Made by a program: the position numbers and the translations under genes. Positions 10,375 to 20,169 of a DNA stretch of 64,000 bases are shown one piece after another. The notes beneath the pieces were generated by a model. That model was not told where the DNA came from and searched no databases. It saw only the letters and a program-made list of their open reading frames with translations. This DNA comes from Caulochytrium protostelioides. Its lineage: Eukaryota; Chytridiomycota; Caulochytriomycetes; Caulochytriales; Caulochytriaceae. The stretch is taken from the NCBI GenBank assembly GCA_003615045.1, contig ML014216.1, positions 1 through 64,000 of the forward strand, written 5' to 3'. How positions within the stretch are numbered: the stretch's first letter is position 1; each line of letters starts with the position of its first letter.

Positions 10375-11568
10375 TTACGGGGGAGGCAGACCCTTCGGGA
10401 ACTTGACGGTGGAAACCGACGAGCCAGTCCATTGTGGCGGGACCCGGATCTCACCCGGTTGGGTACGGATGCGGCGTAGGGTCCGTTTGCTGACGGGCGG
10501 GCTACTGGGCGGTTTCTGGTTCGCGCCTATATACCATTGATATCCAGCGAGCGACTCCTCCGCTGCTTTGGCGGCGGCTGCTACGCTCTCGTAGGAAGAT
10601 GCTGTCGACCCGCCAGACGAACCAGATCCTTGGGATGGCCCTGGACGGTTAGGACGGTGAGGTCTGCGACGGTGCGTCGGTGAGGCTGGCCCCATCGATT
10701 GAGGCTCTTCAAACAACTGCGTAGTCGTTCGACTGAGGCCGTTGGGATTACGGTTCGAACCAGGTTCGGTCGAGGTTCGGCGAAGTTTGGGAATCGGCGG
10801 TGGCGGCATCAATGTGCTGTCACTGTCTCCGGCTGAATCCCCAAAGCGGGAAGCAATATTTGGTGCATACCCTGGCATGGAAGACGGGACGTCGGTGCTC
10901 AGGCCATGAAAGGACTTTTCAAGACCATCCGTCGATAAAGGCGGCGCTGGCTCCCGGTCATGGGAGCCGATCGCTGAAAAATCATCGGTTTTCGGCTGCC
11001 CGAGCGATTCATAGAAATCGCCATAATCGGTTGTCTGAAAGCCATCCGATTGGAAATCTTCAGAATCAGTAGGGTTCACATGTAACATGGGATTGGTCGA
11101 GTGCAGTTGACCAGACGCATAAGAGGCAGATTCCCCAAACTGTGACGATGAATAAAGAAGAACAAAATAAACTGAATGTTGAGAGCCAGTATACTGTGAA
11201 TCGTCTGGTCCACCTGCATAAGGATTCGCTAACTCATATGGATTTTCAGTTTGGAAATCATCGTTCATAGACGGCATTGGATAGTATACCGAAGCTGGAT
11301 TCGCCAGTGACGATGGAGGTCCGGCATGCTGTAAATTCCCTGACTGATAATCTGATGGTCCAAACTGCAGGGGAATGGGATTATGACTCGCTAGCGGATC
11401 CGCAAAGTACTGGATATTGTTTCCTGAGTTCTGCCCATGAGTCGCAGGATCCAGTGGCTCCATATATTGGAAATCTGTCCTCTCGTCGGTGCAACTCCCA
11501 GTGGGAATTAAGCTGGCCCCCGCCAAGAAAAGGAGGACGGGGACGCGAATGGCGCCAAGCGCCCTCAT
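10375..11568 (-). CDS. Predicted secreted protein of unknown function
   Basis: This 397-residue product has an N-terminal signal peptide: MRALGAIRVPVLLFLAGASL, then small residues and a Cys near position 26. The body is rich in Asn, Gln, Tyr, Ser, Pro and Gly, without a recognised domain. The C-terminal third has a basic, proline-rich stretch (about 285-300) and a short Ala/Glu helix followed by a YQWYIG segment. Base composition is visibly less GC-rich than in neighbouring genes, suggesting a fast-evolving or lineage-specific gene. A T-rich segment at about 11144-11176 starts with GT and ends in CAG (33 bp, in frame), so it could be a tiny retained or spliced intron. It might be a wall-associated or host-interaction protein, but function cannot be assigned. 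Confidence 0.6.
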   Translation of the reverse strand: MRALGAIRVPVLLFLAGASLIPTGSCTDERTDFQYMEPLDPATHGQNSGNNIQYFADPLASHNPIPLQFGPSDYQSGNLQHAGPPSSLANPASVYYPMPSMNDDFQTENPYELANPYAGGPDDSQYTGSQHSVYFVLLYSSSQFGESASYASGQLHSTNPMLHVNPTDSEDFQSDGFQTTDYGDFYESLGQPKTDDFSAIGSHDREPAPPLSTDGLEKSFHGLSTDVPSSMPGYAPNIASRFGDSAGDSDSTLMPPPPIPKLRRTSTEPGSNRNPNGLSRTTTQLFEEPQSMGPASPTHRRRPHRPNRPGPSQGSGSSGGSTASSYESVAAAAKAAEESLAGYQWYIGANQKPPSSPPVSKRTLRRIRTQPGEIRVPPQWTGSSVSTVKFPKGLPPP

Positions 11569-12486
11569 GCTGACAACGGAACTTCACCGCGTTGGCAAAG
11601 TAAACGGGCAGAGCGTGGTCGTGCTGGAAAACAGGATGCCCTGGATCTTGAGTTTATTTGGTGGGAACTGGAGCTTGCCGAGCAGTGTGAATTCGATGAC
11701 ATTCGGGTCCGAGTGGTCCAACACGGGTTGACTAGGCGCGGATCGGCCATTTCCTTCCAGCTATTTATCGACGACGGTGGCTGACGCCGGCACCATTGAC
11801 TCGCCGGGTTGCCGCTGATGCGCCGCGACCTCCGACACCTCCATGTCGGAGTGACCGGCCTGCTCGCAACAGAAGGCGCCGGCTTCCATGGGGCGCTTCC
11901 GCGGGGCTCCACACACTACGTGTTCGACTGCTGCGTGCCCTCGCGCTGCGTGCTCTGTCGCTGCATGGTGGATGGAGCCTGTCAAAGCACAAAAGACAGA
12001 TGGTGTGAGGTGCAGCGCAAAGCGTTCACGCTGACGCCGCCCTCAGCATGGCGCATGGCGTGAGCGTCATCGCAGGCGGACCTTAAGATCAGTATCTTCG
12101 AGTACAGTCGAAGCCTCCAACGTATGGTTCGCCGAACTGTAACGTCTTAAATATGTTGCACGCCAAAGAAGCGCTGCGCGGTTTCAGTGGGCGAGGGGTG
12201 CCGGCAACGGCGCCTCAAGTCCCACACGACCTGAGACAGCTAGATGCCTCCCTGGTCCCCTTCCCCACTTCAACCACGGGGGGTTAGGCGGTCGCGCCAC
12301 ACCGCCAAACTGAGCATAGCCTTCTTGGTGAAGTTTGCGGCAAAGATTTCCGCATTGCCTGCAGAAAATGAAAGCCCAAAAGCCCAAAAGTAAAAAGCAC
12401 GAGCAAGGTGGTGCTTAGTCCTCGAGATAAAATCCCCGAACCCCTTTCGCCGCTTTCCCTGATAAAAAAAAACTTTTGTTCGAATG

Positions 12487-12702
12487 TCGTGTGTATAGAC
12501 CCTTCCTTGGGACGACCCAACGCGCACGCCAACCCCTCTTGGTGCCCCCAGGGATCCCCTGCCGAGACAGTCGCGCATTTGGTTCATCTCCGGAGAAGCT
12601 TGCCGACCCTGGGCTGCAGAGGCGCTTGCCCCGGGATTGCGACACAACGCTATCGGTCTGGCGGGTAAGGTCAGGCAGAGTCGGATGTTCAACGCGGCAT
12701 GG
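12487..12702 (+). repeat. Dispersed repeat, copy 2 (about 216 bp)
   Basis: This is a near-full partner of the copy at 3798-4014, and the two lengths differ by about one base. It begins at GTGTATAGACC. The sequence just upstream (AACTTTTGTTCG at 12471-12482) lies at almost the same distance from the TATA as a similar box at two other loci (see findings). Inside is GGTTCATCTCC, which is loosely like a pol III B box. No protein-coding signal was seen. Confidence 0.75.
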
Positions 12703-13592
12703 AGATTGGTGCTCACCAGCTTGCCGTGGGGCTAAGCCGCGCCCATCATGCTGCGAGCCCGACATGACTGAGGCGGACCGGTGCCAGCGAGAAGTGGCGG
12801 GGTCGGAGTCACCATGGCCATGAACATGCTGGGGTCAAGACGGGGGCGGTTCGTTCGACGGCCGTCCATCCGATGGGCTGGGGAGAAGACGCGCCAGGTG
12901 GGCCATGGCGACGACCTGTGGTAACGACCTATGGCGTCAGTCGTCGCCGACGGCGATGGTGGTAATCGACGATAGCGGCTCGTAGCGAAGGCTTCGTTCG
13001 GGCCTTCAGGTGTGTCGTCACCATCGCCATCAAGCATCTGTCACAAGGGCTCCCGAAGCATCGACACGAGGGCAGCTCGATTCGGTCGGCTTGGGGGGTG
13101 CTGGGCCAGCTGCCCGTTCTGGCGTCTCTGGCGTCCATGGCGTGCACTCAGTGTTTCTGAAACTTAAATTGGACGACCCAGGTGCACGCAGAGACCAATC
13201 TGGTCCTGAATTAAAAAATTGGCCGGCGCAAGGTGACCGTGGTCAGAGGTTTGCCGCAGCCTCACGCTTCCCCTGTGAAGCTCGAGGTGCACCGCCACAT
13301 ACGACGCAGCGCGCTCCGATCATTCCGCTTCATGCCTTCGTCATGGGTTCGGGCAGCGGTCAGCGTCCGCGTCGTCAGCTGCAAGGGCCCCAGGGATGCG
13401 CGAGTTCGCGGAGGGCACGCCTGTGAAAGTGAAGGCAGCGGCCGTCACGCATCGATCAGCACCGGACAGACCCCACCCTCTGCTTACCACTTATCGTGGT
13501 GAACCCTGTGCGCAGGGCATGTCATCATCCAGTGGACCGCCGGCACGTATTGCCATACGTGCCGTGTCGAACCTCTTACATGTGAGTCAAAG

Positions 13593-14169
13593 ATGAAGCG
13601 GCGCAAGGAAGACACGGAGACAGTGGTCAAGGTTGCGCTGCTGAAGCATTTGCAAGGCGACGACAAACAGCGGGCTTGAGACGCCATTCGCGCACGCGTG
13701 GAGACCTTCTCTCACCGCTACCACATCGCTAGCATCGCGCTGCTCGGCCTACTGAAGCGATGCTTCGACGGCGTCGAGGACGTCATGGATGCGCAGCTGC
13801 CTGACCTGACATGCACGACCTTCTCTCGGCAGCTCATGCCGGGCATCGCGGGCCCACGAGACCAGATCCTCACCTGTGCGACTACTATCGAGGCCACCCG
13901 CTGCTGGCCGCCAGATGGCCCACATAGCGCCACCTCGGCGACAGCAACATTAAAATTGCCATCAAGGCGCCATCAAGTATGAGACCTATCTGGGCAACCA
14001 CTACCAGCTCAGTATCGAGGCGCGGGTCAAGCAGTCCCTGCGCCTCTTCCAGGCGGCCAACGGCCTGACGGAGCCCCAGCGCCTCTGGATGCTGTATCGG
14101 ATCTGCGGATGGAAGCCGCGTCCGGGCTCACCCGCCGTCACGCGGTCACCGCTCATGAAACACACGTAA
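13593..14169 (+). pseudogene. Broken gene, possibly Fanzor/TnpB-like (N-terminal region only)
   Basis: Protein-like sequence runs through three frames. The first frame starts MKRRKEDTETVVKVALLKHL, meets a TGA at 13677-13679, and continues in frame with ARVETFSHRYHIASIALLGL and a GVEDV segment to about 13870. The second frame carries YYRGHPLLAARWP, a TAG, then RHLGDSNIKIAIK (about 13890-13965). The third frame, from 13978, has KYETYLGNHYQLSIEARVK and NGLTEPQRLWMLYRICGW, ending at 14169. The order of these blocks recalls, from memory, the N-terminal part of large eukaryotic TnpB homologues (Fanzor) of chytrids. The RuvC-like catalytic half is not present nearby. With one stop and two frameshifts it cannot be functional as it stands. 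An unrelated transposon protein or a host gene remnant is the alternative. Confidence 0.4.
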
Positions 14170-14946
14170 CGGGAAAGGATTGAGAACTGAACTTCAGAAC
14201 CGCATCGTACTCGTTCAGGTCTATTAAGCGATATGGTCCCGCCCTCGCATGGTTTGTGAGACCATGAGAGGGCTGCGTGCAGGGCGAGGCGCGTGGAATC
14301 GGCCGATCCATCGGGCGTTCGAAGCCAGTGGGGCTGGGCGTCAGCAACCGACTGGGCGGACTCGGTGCCATGCGGCGCTGAAAGGCGCAAGCATGCACGG
14401 CCGGCCTTCTCCTGTGGCTGCGCCACGCTGGTGGCGCCTGTCCGGCGGTGAGCCGTGTGCGGCAGTTCCCCGCGGGGGATGCGCCCGGCCCGGCCCGTCT
14501 TGGCGGCAGCCTCGCCGGGGCGCCATCAGCGGGTAGCCGCGAGGTCGCTCGACGGACTCGCCGGCCTAGCTGATGTCCGCTCACCACGAGAACCGGGCGA
14601 TCCGCCCGTGTGCAGTACCGTCTGATCACGGTGATTCTCGGCCGAGTGCGGCAAAAGATTTTGCGGCGGGATCGGCCGACATCGGGGGATCGGCCAACAG
14701 GGATCGGCCAACAGGGATCGGCCAGCACTCGCGGTCTAGGATCGAGGACCCAAGATCGGCCGGAGCCATGAATCAACGCATGCAAAATCCGGTAGAAGTT
14801 GGCTCGGTCCTCTCTTTGCACGGATTCTGTCCCGTACTGACCGCCCGTAATCGCTGTCGCCTATCGCTGTCGCTGGTCGCCCGTTGTCGTTCACGCCTAT
14901 CGCTGTCTTTCACGACGGTCCCTGCACCCTCTGAAGACCTGCCACC

Positions 14947-16334
14947 ATGACCCGTCTCGAGAAGCCGCAGATCATTCTGCACAAGACCAAGCACGTCGCC
15001 TTTACGCCCTATGAAGCACGCTGGATTCCCCGCACCGCCAGGCTGGTGGTCATTGGCCAGCATGCCCGCGGCACCGGCGCGTTGCATCTCCTGCAACTCG
15101 GTACGCAGGGTGAAATGTCCACGCTGTTCGAGGTAACGCACGATGTCGGGGCCTGATCTACCCTTCCTACGGAGCACATCCGTCCTGTCGGTTCGCCGAT
15201 GACGATCTGACCAGCGAAGTCCGTCAGTCCGTCTAGCATCGCTCATCCGGCCCTGTCTCGTCGTTCTTGACTCACCTCGGATATACGTATACGTATGTAT
15301 CATATTTGTATCTGATGCGTTCTGATGCGTTTCTGATGGCCCTCCGATGCGTTCGGGTCGCTGCGAACGCGTCGAAACTGATGGATCTTGATCGGGCGAG
15401 TCAGACTGAGAAATCGGCGGCCATCAAATGCAGCACGTTCGGCGCCTCGGCCTACGGCGCCGCGCAGCTGGCAACCGGCGACTTTGACGGCCAGGTCGCC
15501 GTCTACGACCTGGAGCACGGCGCTAAGCCCGTATACTGCGTCTCCGGCGCTCACGACGGCGTCGTCAACGCCATTGACGGCTGCGGCGCCCGTCCGGATA
15601 CCGGCGCCCCCGAGCTCGCCACCGCCGGCCGCGACGGTGTCATCAAGGTGTGGGACGTGCGCCAGCAGGGCGTGCCCGTCGCCGTGATGGCCCCTGACGG
15701 CGACGACCATCGCGACGGGCGGCGTCCCGGCTTGGCACGCCCCGAAGCCTGGGCGGTCGCCTTTGGCGACGCGCACAACAACGAGGAGCGCGTCGTCGCA
15801 GCGGGATACGACAACGGCGACATCAAGCTGTTTGATCTGCGCATGATGGCCGTCCGCTGGGAGACAAACGTGGGCAACGGCGTCTGCTCGCTGCAGTTTG
15901 ACCGCCAAGATATCCGGATGAACAAGCTGGTGGCGACAGGGCTTGAGGCGAGCCTCAACGTGTTTGATTTGCGCACAATCCACCCCACGACGGGGTGCGC
16001 GCGGCTCGACGAGCGCGACCAGCACCACCACACGACGATTTGGTCGTGTAAGCATCTCCCGCAGAACCGCGAGATTTTCATGACTGCGGGCGGCGACGGC
16101 GCGCTCAATCTTTACCGGTACGAGTACCCCGCGCAGCGCACGCGACGCGATGCCGACGGCGCCCATGACGAGGGTGTTGCGGGAACGTTGCAACTGCTGA
16201 ACACCAATGTGTTTGCCGAGCAGCCCATTGCCCACATCGACTGGAGCCCCGACAAGGAGGGGCTGTGCGCCTTCACGGCATTCGACCAGACCATCCGCGT
16301 CGCCGTCGTCACGCGGCTCCGCGAGGCCCTCTAA
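14947..16334 (+). CDS. DNAAF10: WDR92/Monad homologue (axonemal dynein assembly factor DNAAF10)
   Basis: This WD40 protein works with the R2TP/prefoldin-like co-chaperone to pre-assemble axonemal dynein heavy chains in the cytoplasm. It has two exons: 14947-15132 and 15405-16334, joined in phase 0 (GAG|GTAACG ... GTCAG|ACT), giving 371 residues against about 357 in animals. Exon 1 carries the family N-terminus (LEKPQIILHKTKHV, ARGTGALHLLQL). Exon 2 resumes at AAIKCSTFGAS, then NAIDGCG, APELATAGRDGVIKVWD, AVAFGDAHNNEERVVAAGYD, DIKLFDLR, RWETNVGNGVCSLQFDRQDI, NKLVATGLE, HLPQNREIFMTAGG, IDWSPDKEGLCA and FDQTIRV. All follow the human order. The gene is normally confined to ciliated organisms. The start context is good (GCCACCATG). 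Confidence 0.96.
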
Positions 16335-16683
16335 ATCCTCGGCCGTGGCCATCATCGGAGGCACCCACGTCGACCCCGTCGACCCCTGCTCATCCCTTGC
16401 CTGACGGTCTTCCCGTTGTGGGCATCCCCTCTTCTTCCCATCTCTCCTCATAGATCCGTTGCTGCCCTCTATTAAGACGCTTTTACTCGCTCTATTTCTA
16501 ATGATGCATTTTCCTGACGCGCTTTCCGGCCATGACGCCAGAAATTTGCATGCCGCACCAACCATCGAGCGAGCGAGCGATCCAGCCGCTCTGAACGGTC
16601 CCGCCGCGACGAATGATCTAGCACGTCTCCCACGAAACGACCCTCAAAAGCTGTCGTCCCCAACGGTCGGATCGCGACCGCTT
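16335..16683. other. Short convergent intergenic region
   Basis: This is 3' flank shared by DNAAF10 (+) and the next gene (-). It is relatively AT-rich around 16450-16560 and probably holds both polyadenylation regions. No gene was seen. Confidence 0.5.
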
Positions 16684-19600
16684 TCATGGAGTCGAAGCCG
16701 GTGCCGGCGCTTCCTCGTCTTCACGGTTCTGGTGCGGCTGTTGGCACCGTTGCTGTTGCTGTTGTTGGTACCAAGCTGTCACAATGGCATGTGCCTCCTT
16801 GCCAGGCGACCCCTCCGCGGACGAAAGGACGCCGAGCCGCGCCAGCAGATCCGCAATGTCGGCCTCTTCCAACGGTGCTGGCGGCGGCGGCGGTCGGGCC
16901 GTTAGGCGCCGTGGCGCCGGATGCCCCGCGATGGTGACGAGGGGTGGCCACGGCGGCGCGGGCAGCAGCATCGTCGTCTCCAGCAGCATCTCACAGCAGT
17001 TCCCCAGCTGCGTCTCCAGCGCGTCGAGCTCACGCGCCAGCGTCGTGTCAGACGCCGGATGCTGTTGCAGCTGCACGCGCACGCCACGTACCGCCCGATG
17101 GATGTCGGCCAGCGCGGCCTCGATCCGCGCCAGATGCCGCGCATTCGGCAGCCCCTGCCACGCGTTCGGCGGCGCCGTGCGTGCTGGCGTGCCACGGGGG
17201 CCGGTGCCCTGCGCGCCGACGCCCCGGTCTTTCAGCGACGCGTCACCCAGAAACTCGCGCCAGGCCCACAGGATCGGCACGGCGTCCGGATCGCCGCGCG
17301 CCGCGGCCGCCGCTTCGTCCTGCTCCTCGAGCGCGAGCGCGCTGCGGTCCCGTGACGGCTGCATCAGGACGCGCCAGGCGCGGTGCAGGAGCGTCAGGCA
17401 CTGCTGAGCGACCGGGGCCGCGATGCCGTGGCTCGGCGCCGCGGCCGGAGCGAGGAGGGGTGACTTCACGGCGGTTCGGCGCGACACGGGCGCCCGCCCC
17501 ATGGGCGGCGGTCTCGCTGCCGGCGGCGGCGCGGGATCGCCGGCGGTGTCCGGAGACGCGACGACCTGCTGCAGGAGGTGCATGACCTCGTCGAGATGGC
17601 CACGGACGACATCGTAGGCGATCTCACGTCCCGTGAAAGCCGCGTGCTGGGCATGCGCCTGGCGGGCCAGCTGCGCATTCTGGCACTGGAGCAGCAGCAA
17701 GCGGCGTTGGTCAAGCGACGGATCGGCGGGCGGTCGGGGCCCGAGACCCATGGCCGAGGCCGGGGCCGGGGCCGAGGGCGAACTCGCATACTGCTGGACC
17801 AGCGCCTTGACATCGCTCAGAATTTGCGCTCGGAGGGCCGGACCGGCTTGCGCGGGGACGGACTGAAGCGCGGTCTGCGGCGGCGGCGATCTCGCGCCGC
17901 GCGAGGAGCGATGCGCCGTCCGTGATGGCGCGACAGCCCATGGCGCCGCCGCTGCTGGGGCAGTCCCCGTGTCGCGCCGTTTGGCGGTGTGATGCGGCAC
18001 ATTGTGGCGGGCGGGCGGGGGCCGTGCCGCGGCACGGCCCGCAGAAGGTTCGTCCCGCGGCGGCGGGTCGAGAGGCGTTTCCGATGGGCACGCGGACGCC
18101 GCAGCGGGCAACGTGTCCATCGACGCAGAGAGACTCATGGGGAGCGGACGCTTGGGCGGCGATAGGTGCCGAGGGCGAGCAGCGCGGGATCCTTCTTCTG
18201 GGGATGGGAGCGACGGTGACGGTGACGGTGACGGTGACGGTGACGGTGACGGTGACCCCGCATGAGAATGAATGGTTGGGCTACGGGCCCCGGTCCCGTG
18301 GACGTCGGTGGGGGTTGGTGGTGGCAAGGGCAGCACTGACGTCGCCATGATGTGCTCCAGCGTCGCGTTCTCCGCAAAAGTCGCTTGGGCTTCGCGTCGG
18401 TCAAGGACATCGAGGAGCGACGCCACATAGCAGGCAAAGGACCGTGCGCTGATAAAGAGATCCGAAGCGCACGCCGCCGTGGAGTCGCCGAGTCCGAGCT
18501 GGGTATGTAGGCTGAGCGCCAGGTGCTTGTAGCGGGTATAAAATGTGAGCTCGCGATTCTTTTTGGCCCGCGCCTCGAGGTGCGACCGAGATCGCTGGCG
18601 GCTCTCGGCCTGCCGCTCTTCGCGGCGCGCTTCGAGGGTCTGGTGGAGCTGGTCGTGGCCCAGCTCCAGGAAGAGCTCAGCTAGGATGCGCTGCTTGGCA
18701 TGAACGCCTTTGCTCGACTTTGAAGCAAAGATGTCGACGAAATCGGCCGACGAGATGGCCGCAAACCGTGGCAGCGCCATCACGCGGTGAATCGTTGGCA
18801 TCACCGGGCCCGGGGCTGACTTGGGTGGCGACGCGCTATGCTGCTGCTGCTGCTGCTGTTGCTGCTGTTGTGGTTGTTGCTGCTGCTGCTGCTGCTGCGG
18901 CTGCGGCTGCGGCTCGACATGCCGGTTCCGAGAGACCGGAGACGCGGTGAACGGCAGGGGCGCGGCGGCTTCCTCCTTCTTAGAGGCCCCCGAGACGAGG
19001 TTAGTCTGCAGCGTCTGCGGTAAACCCCGCCGCGTGACGACGTCTGTGCCTGCGGACGCCGCATCGTTCTTCTCGCTATCTGGGTGGCGATCCTGGTCTC
19101 GATCATCGCCGTCGTCATGGTCATGGGTCGAATCGACATGGCGACCGGGCGTCGCCGCCGTTCGCCGTGCTTCGTCGTTCAACACGTCTTGCAAGGCTTG
19201 CTCGTCGTGGACCGGGTCGGGCACCGCCCAATCGTGCTCCTCATACGATGCCACCGCCGCGTCCTCCGAAATGCTGTCGTGCACCAGCTTTTCCTGGACC
19301 AGTTCGCGACCGTGGGCCTCCGCATTCCGCCCACCGTCCACCACATCGGTAGCCTCGGATGCAGGGTCCCACGCCTTCGACGGGTCCATCAGGGCGCGGG
19401 ACCCGCGCTGTCCAGCGTCGTCGACATCATCGTCCACCTCGGCGGCCGCGTCGGCCTCGTCAGCATCACGCATCGACAAGGCCGAACCCACGGCCGACGG
19501 CGGCGGTGTGGCCCTTCCGCGAGACAGGGGCCGGAGCGCCGTGGGCGGCGGCGACGCTGTGCCGATCCCGAGCAGCTCCATCCCGCTCACCAGCGCCTTA

Positions 19601-20169
19601 TCGCCCGGCCACGCCATGCCTGGCTGAAGCAGCCGCTCGCCGGGCGTGAGGCCAGCGACAGCGCGGGCGTCCGGCGGGCGGGCCGTGCGACGCGCGGCGA
19701 CCCGTGTCCGCGCCAGCGGAACGCTCTGCCGTGGGTGCGTCGTGCGCCCGGCCGACACCATCGCCGCCGCGGCTGCCGTCGCGGGCACGGCAGTGCTGGG
19801 CATGACGGGCACACTCGGCGCGCGCTCTCTCGCCGACGGCTGCTGCTGCGCGCGCGGCAGGGCGGTGTCCACACCACCACCCGAGGCAGGGAGACGGCGC
19901 CGCGACGACACGGACGACAGCGCCGCTTCGGAGGACGCCGGATCAAGACGTTGGGACAGCGTCGGCCGCCGGGATCGCGGGTCGGAGCAAGGAGGTGGCC
20001 AGTCAGGATCGGCGGGGCGGCCGGGGGCCGAGCTTGCCGGGGGTCGGAGCGGCGGGCCCGCCGCGGTAGCCGCCAGAGCGCGCCGATGTGCAGCCACTAA
20101 GGTGGCCCGAGAGACGCCGCCGGCCGGCGACGCCTCGAACACCTGGGACGGGCGCTCGCTTCGCCGCAT
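16684..20169 (-). CDS. Large polyQ low-complexity protein of unknown function
   Basis: This is a 1161-residue product from the ATG at 20169. The frame is open to 20481, but MRRSERPSQVFEASPAGG is the better start. The most protein-like part is at residues about 461-611 (genomic about 18337-18789). It starts at HRVMALPRFAAISSADFVDI, runs through SSKGVHAKQRILAELFLELG and a charged helix rich in Arg/Glu, then NRELTFYTRYKHLALSLHTQ and SFACYVASLLDVLDRRE. A Gln tract (CTG/CAG array at 18841-18915) lies just before this block, and a Ser-Pro repeat (GGTGAC array) just after. A C-terminal helical part (about 960-1050) is followed by another short Gln run. The family was not recognised. Proximity to DNAAF10 and LRRC45 may be accidental. 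Confidence 0.65.
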   Translation of the reverse strand: MRRSERPSQVFEASPAGGVSRATLVAAHRRALAATAAGPPLRPPASSAPGRPADPDWPPPCSDPRSRRPTLSQRLDPASSEAALSSVSSRRRLPASGGGVDTALPRAQQQPSARERAPSVPVMPSTAVPATAAAAAMVSAGRTTHPRQSVPLARTRVAARRTARPPDARAVAGLTPGERLLQPGMAWPGDKALVSGMELLGIGTASPPPTALRPLSRGRATPPPSAVGSALSMRDADEADAAAEVDDDVDDAGQRGSRALMDPSKAWDPASEATDVVDGGRNAEAHGRELVQEKLVHDSISEDAAVASYEEHDWAVPDPVHDEQALQDVLNDEARRTAATPGRHVDSTHDHDDGDDRDQDRHPDSEKNDAASAGTDVVTRRGLPQTLQTNLVSGASKKEEAAAPLPFTASPVSRNRHVEPQPQPQQQQQQQQPQQQQQQQQQQHSASPPKSAPGPVMPTIHRVMALPRFAAISSADFVDIFASKSSKGVHAKQRILAELFLELGHDQLHQTLEARREERQAESRQRSRSHLEARAKKNRELTFYTRYKHLALSLHTQLGLGDSTAACASDLFISARSFACYVASLLDVLDRREAQATFAENATLEHIMATSVLPLPPPTPTDVHGTGARSPTIHSHAGSPSPSPSPSPSPSPSLPSPEEGSRAARPRHLSPPKRPLPMSLSASMDTLPAAASACPSETPLDPPPRDEPSAGRAAARPPPARHNVPHHTAKRRDTGTAPAAAAPWAVAPSRTAHRSSRGARSPPPQTALQSVPAQAGPALRAQILSDVKALVQQYASSPSAPAPASAMGLGPRPPADPSLDQRRLLLLQCQNAQLARQAHAQHAAFTGREIAYDVVRGHLDEVMHLLQQVVASPDTAGDPAPPPAARPPPMGRAPVSRRTAVKSPLLAPAAAPSHGIAAPVAQQCLTLLHRAWRVLMQPSRDRSALALEEQDEAAAAARGDPDAVPILWAWREFLGDASLKDRGVGAQGTGPRGTPARTAPPNAWQGLPNARHLARIEAALADIHRAVRGVRVQLQQHPASDTTLARELDALETQLGNCCEMLLETTMLLPAPPWPPLVTIAGHPAPRRLTARPPPPPAPLEEADIADLLARLGVLSSAEGSPGKEAHAIVTAWYQQQQQQRCQQPHQNREDEEAPAPASTP
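18212..18256. repeat. Hexanucleotide array (GGTGAC)n
   Basis: About seven perfect copies lie inside the minus-strand gene and encode alternating Ser-Pro. Confidence 0.95.
18841..18915. repeat. CTG/CAG trinucleotide array
   Basis: CTG with TTG and CGG interruptions. It encodes a long Gln tract ending in Pro-Gln pairs in the minus-strand gene. Confidence 0.95.

Larger units (their letters stand above)
11569..14946. other. Intergenic region with repeat and gene remnants
   Basis: This stretch holds dispersed-repeat copy 2 (12487-12702) and a broken gene (13593-14169). A short plus-strand open frame ending at 11787 lacks an ATG. Imperfect GGGATCGGCCAACA copies lie near 14690-14735. Nothing else was recognised. 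Confidence 0.45.

Noticed and set aside
10748-10765. GGTTCGAACC resembling a tRNA T-loop
   Set aside because: No cloverleaf or acceptor stem could be drawn around it, and it lies in the coding frame of the secreted protein.
14450-14490. GGTGAGCCGTGTGCGG resembling group II intron domain V
   Set aside because: The partner half of the 34-nt hairpin is absent, and there is no reverse transcriptase or other intron domain nearby.
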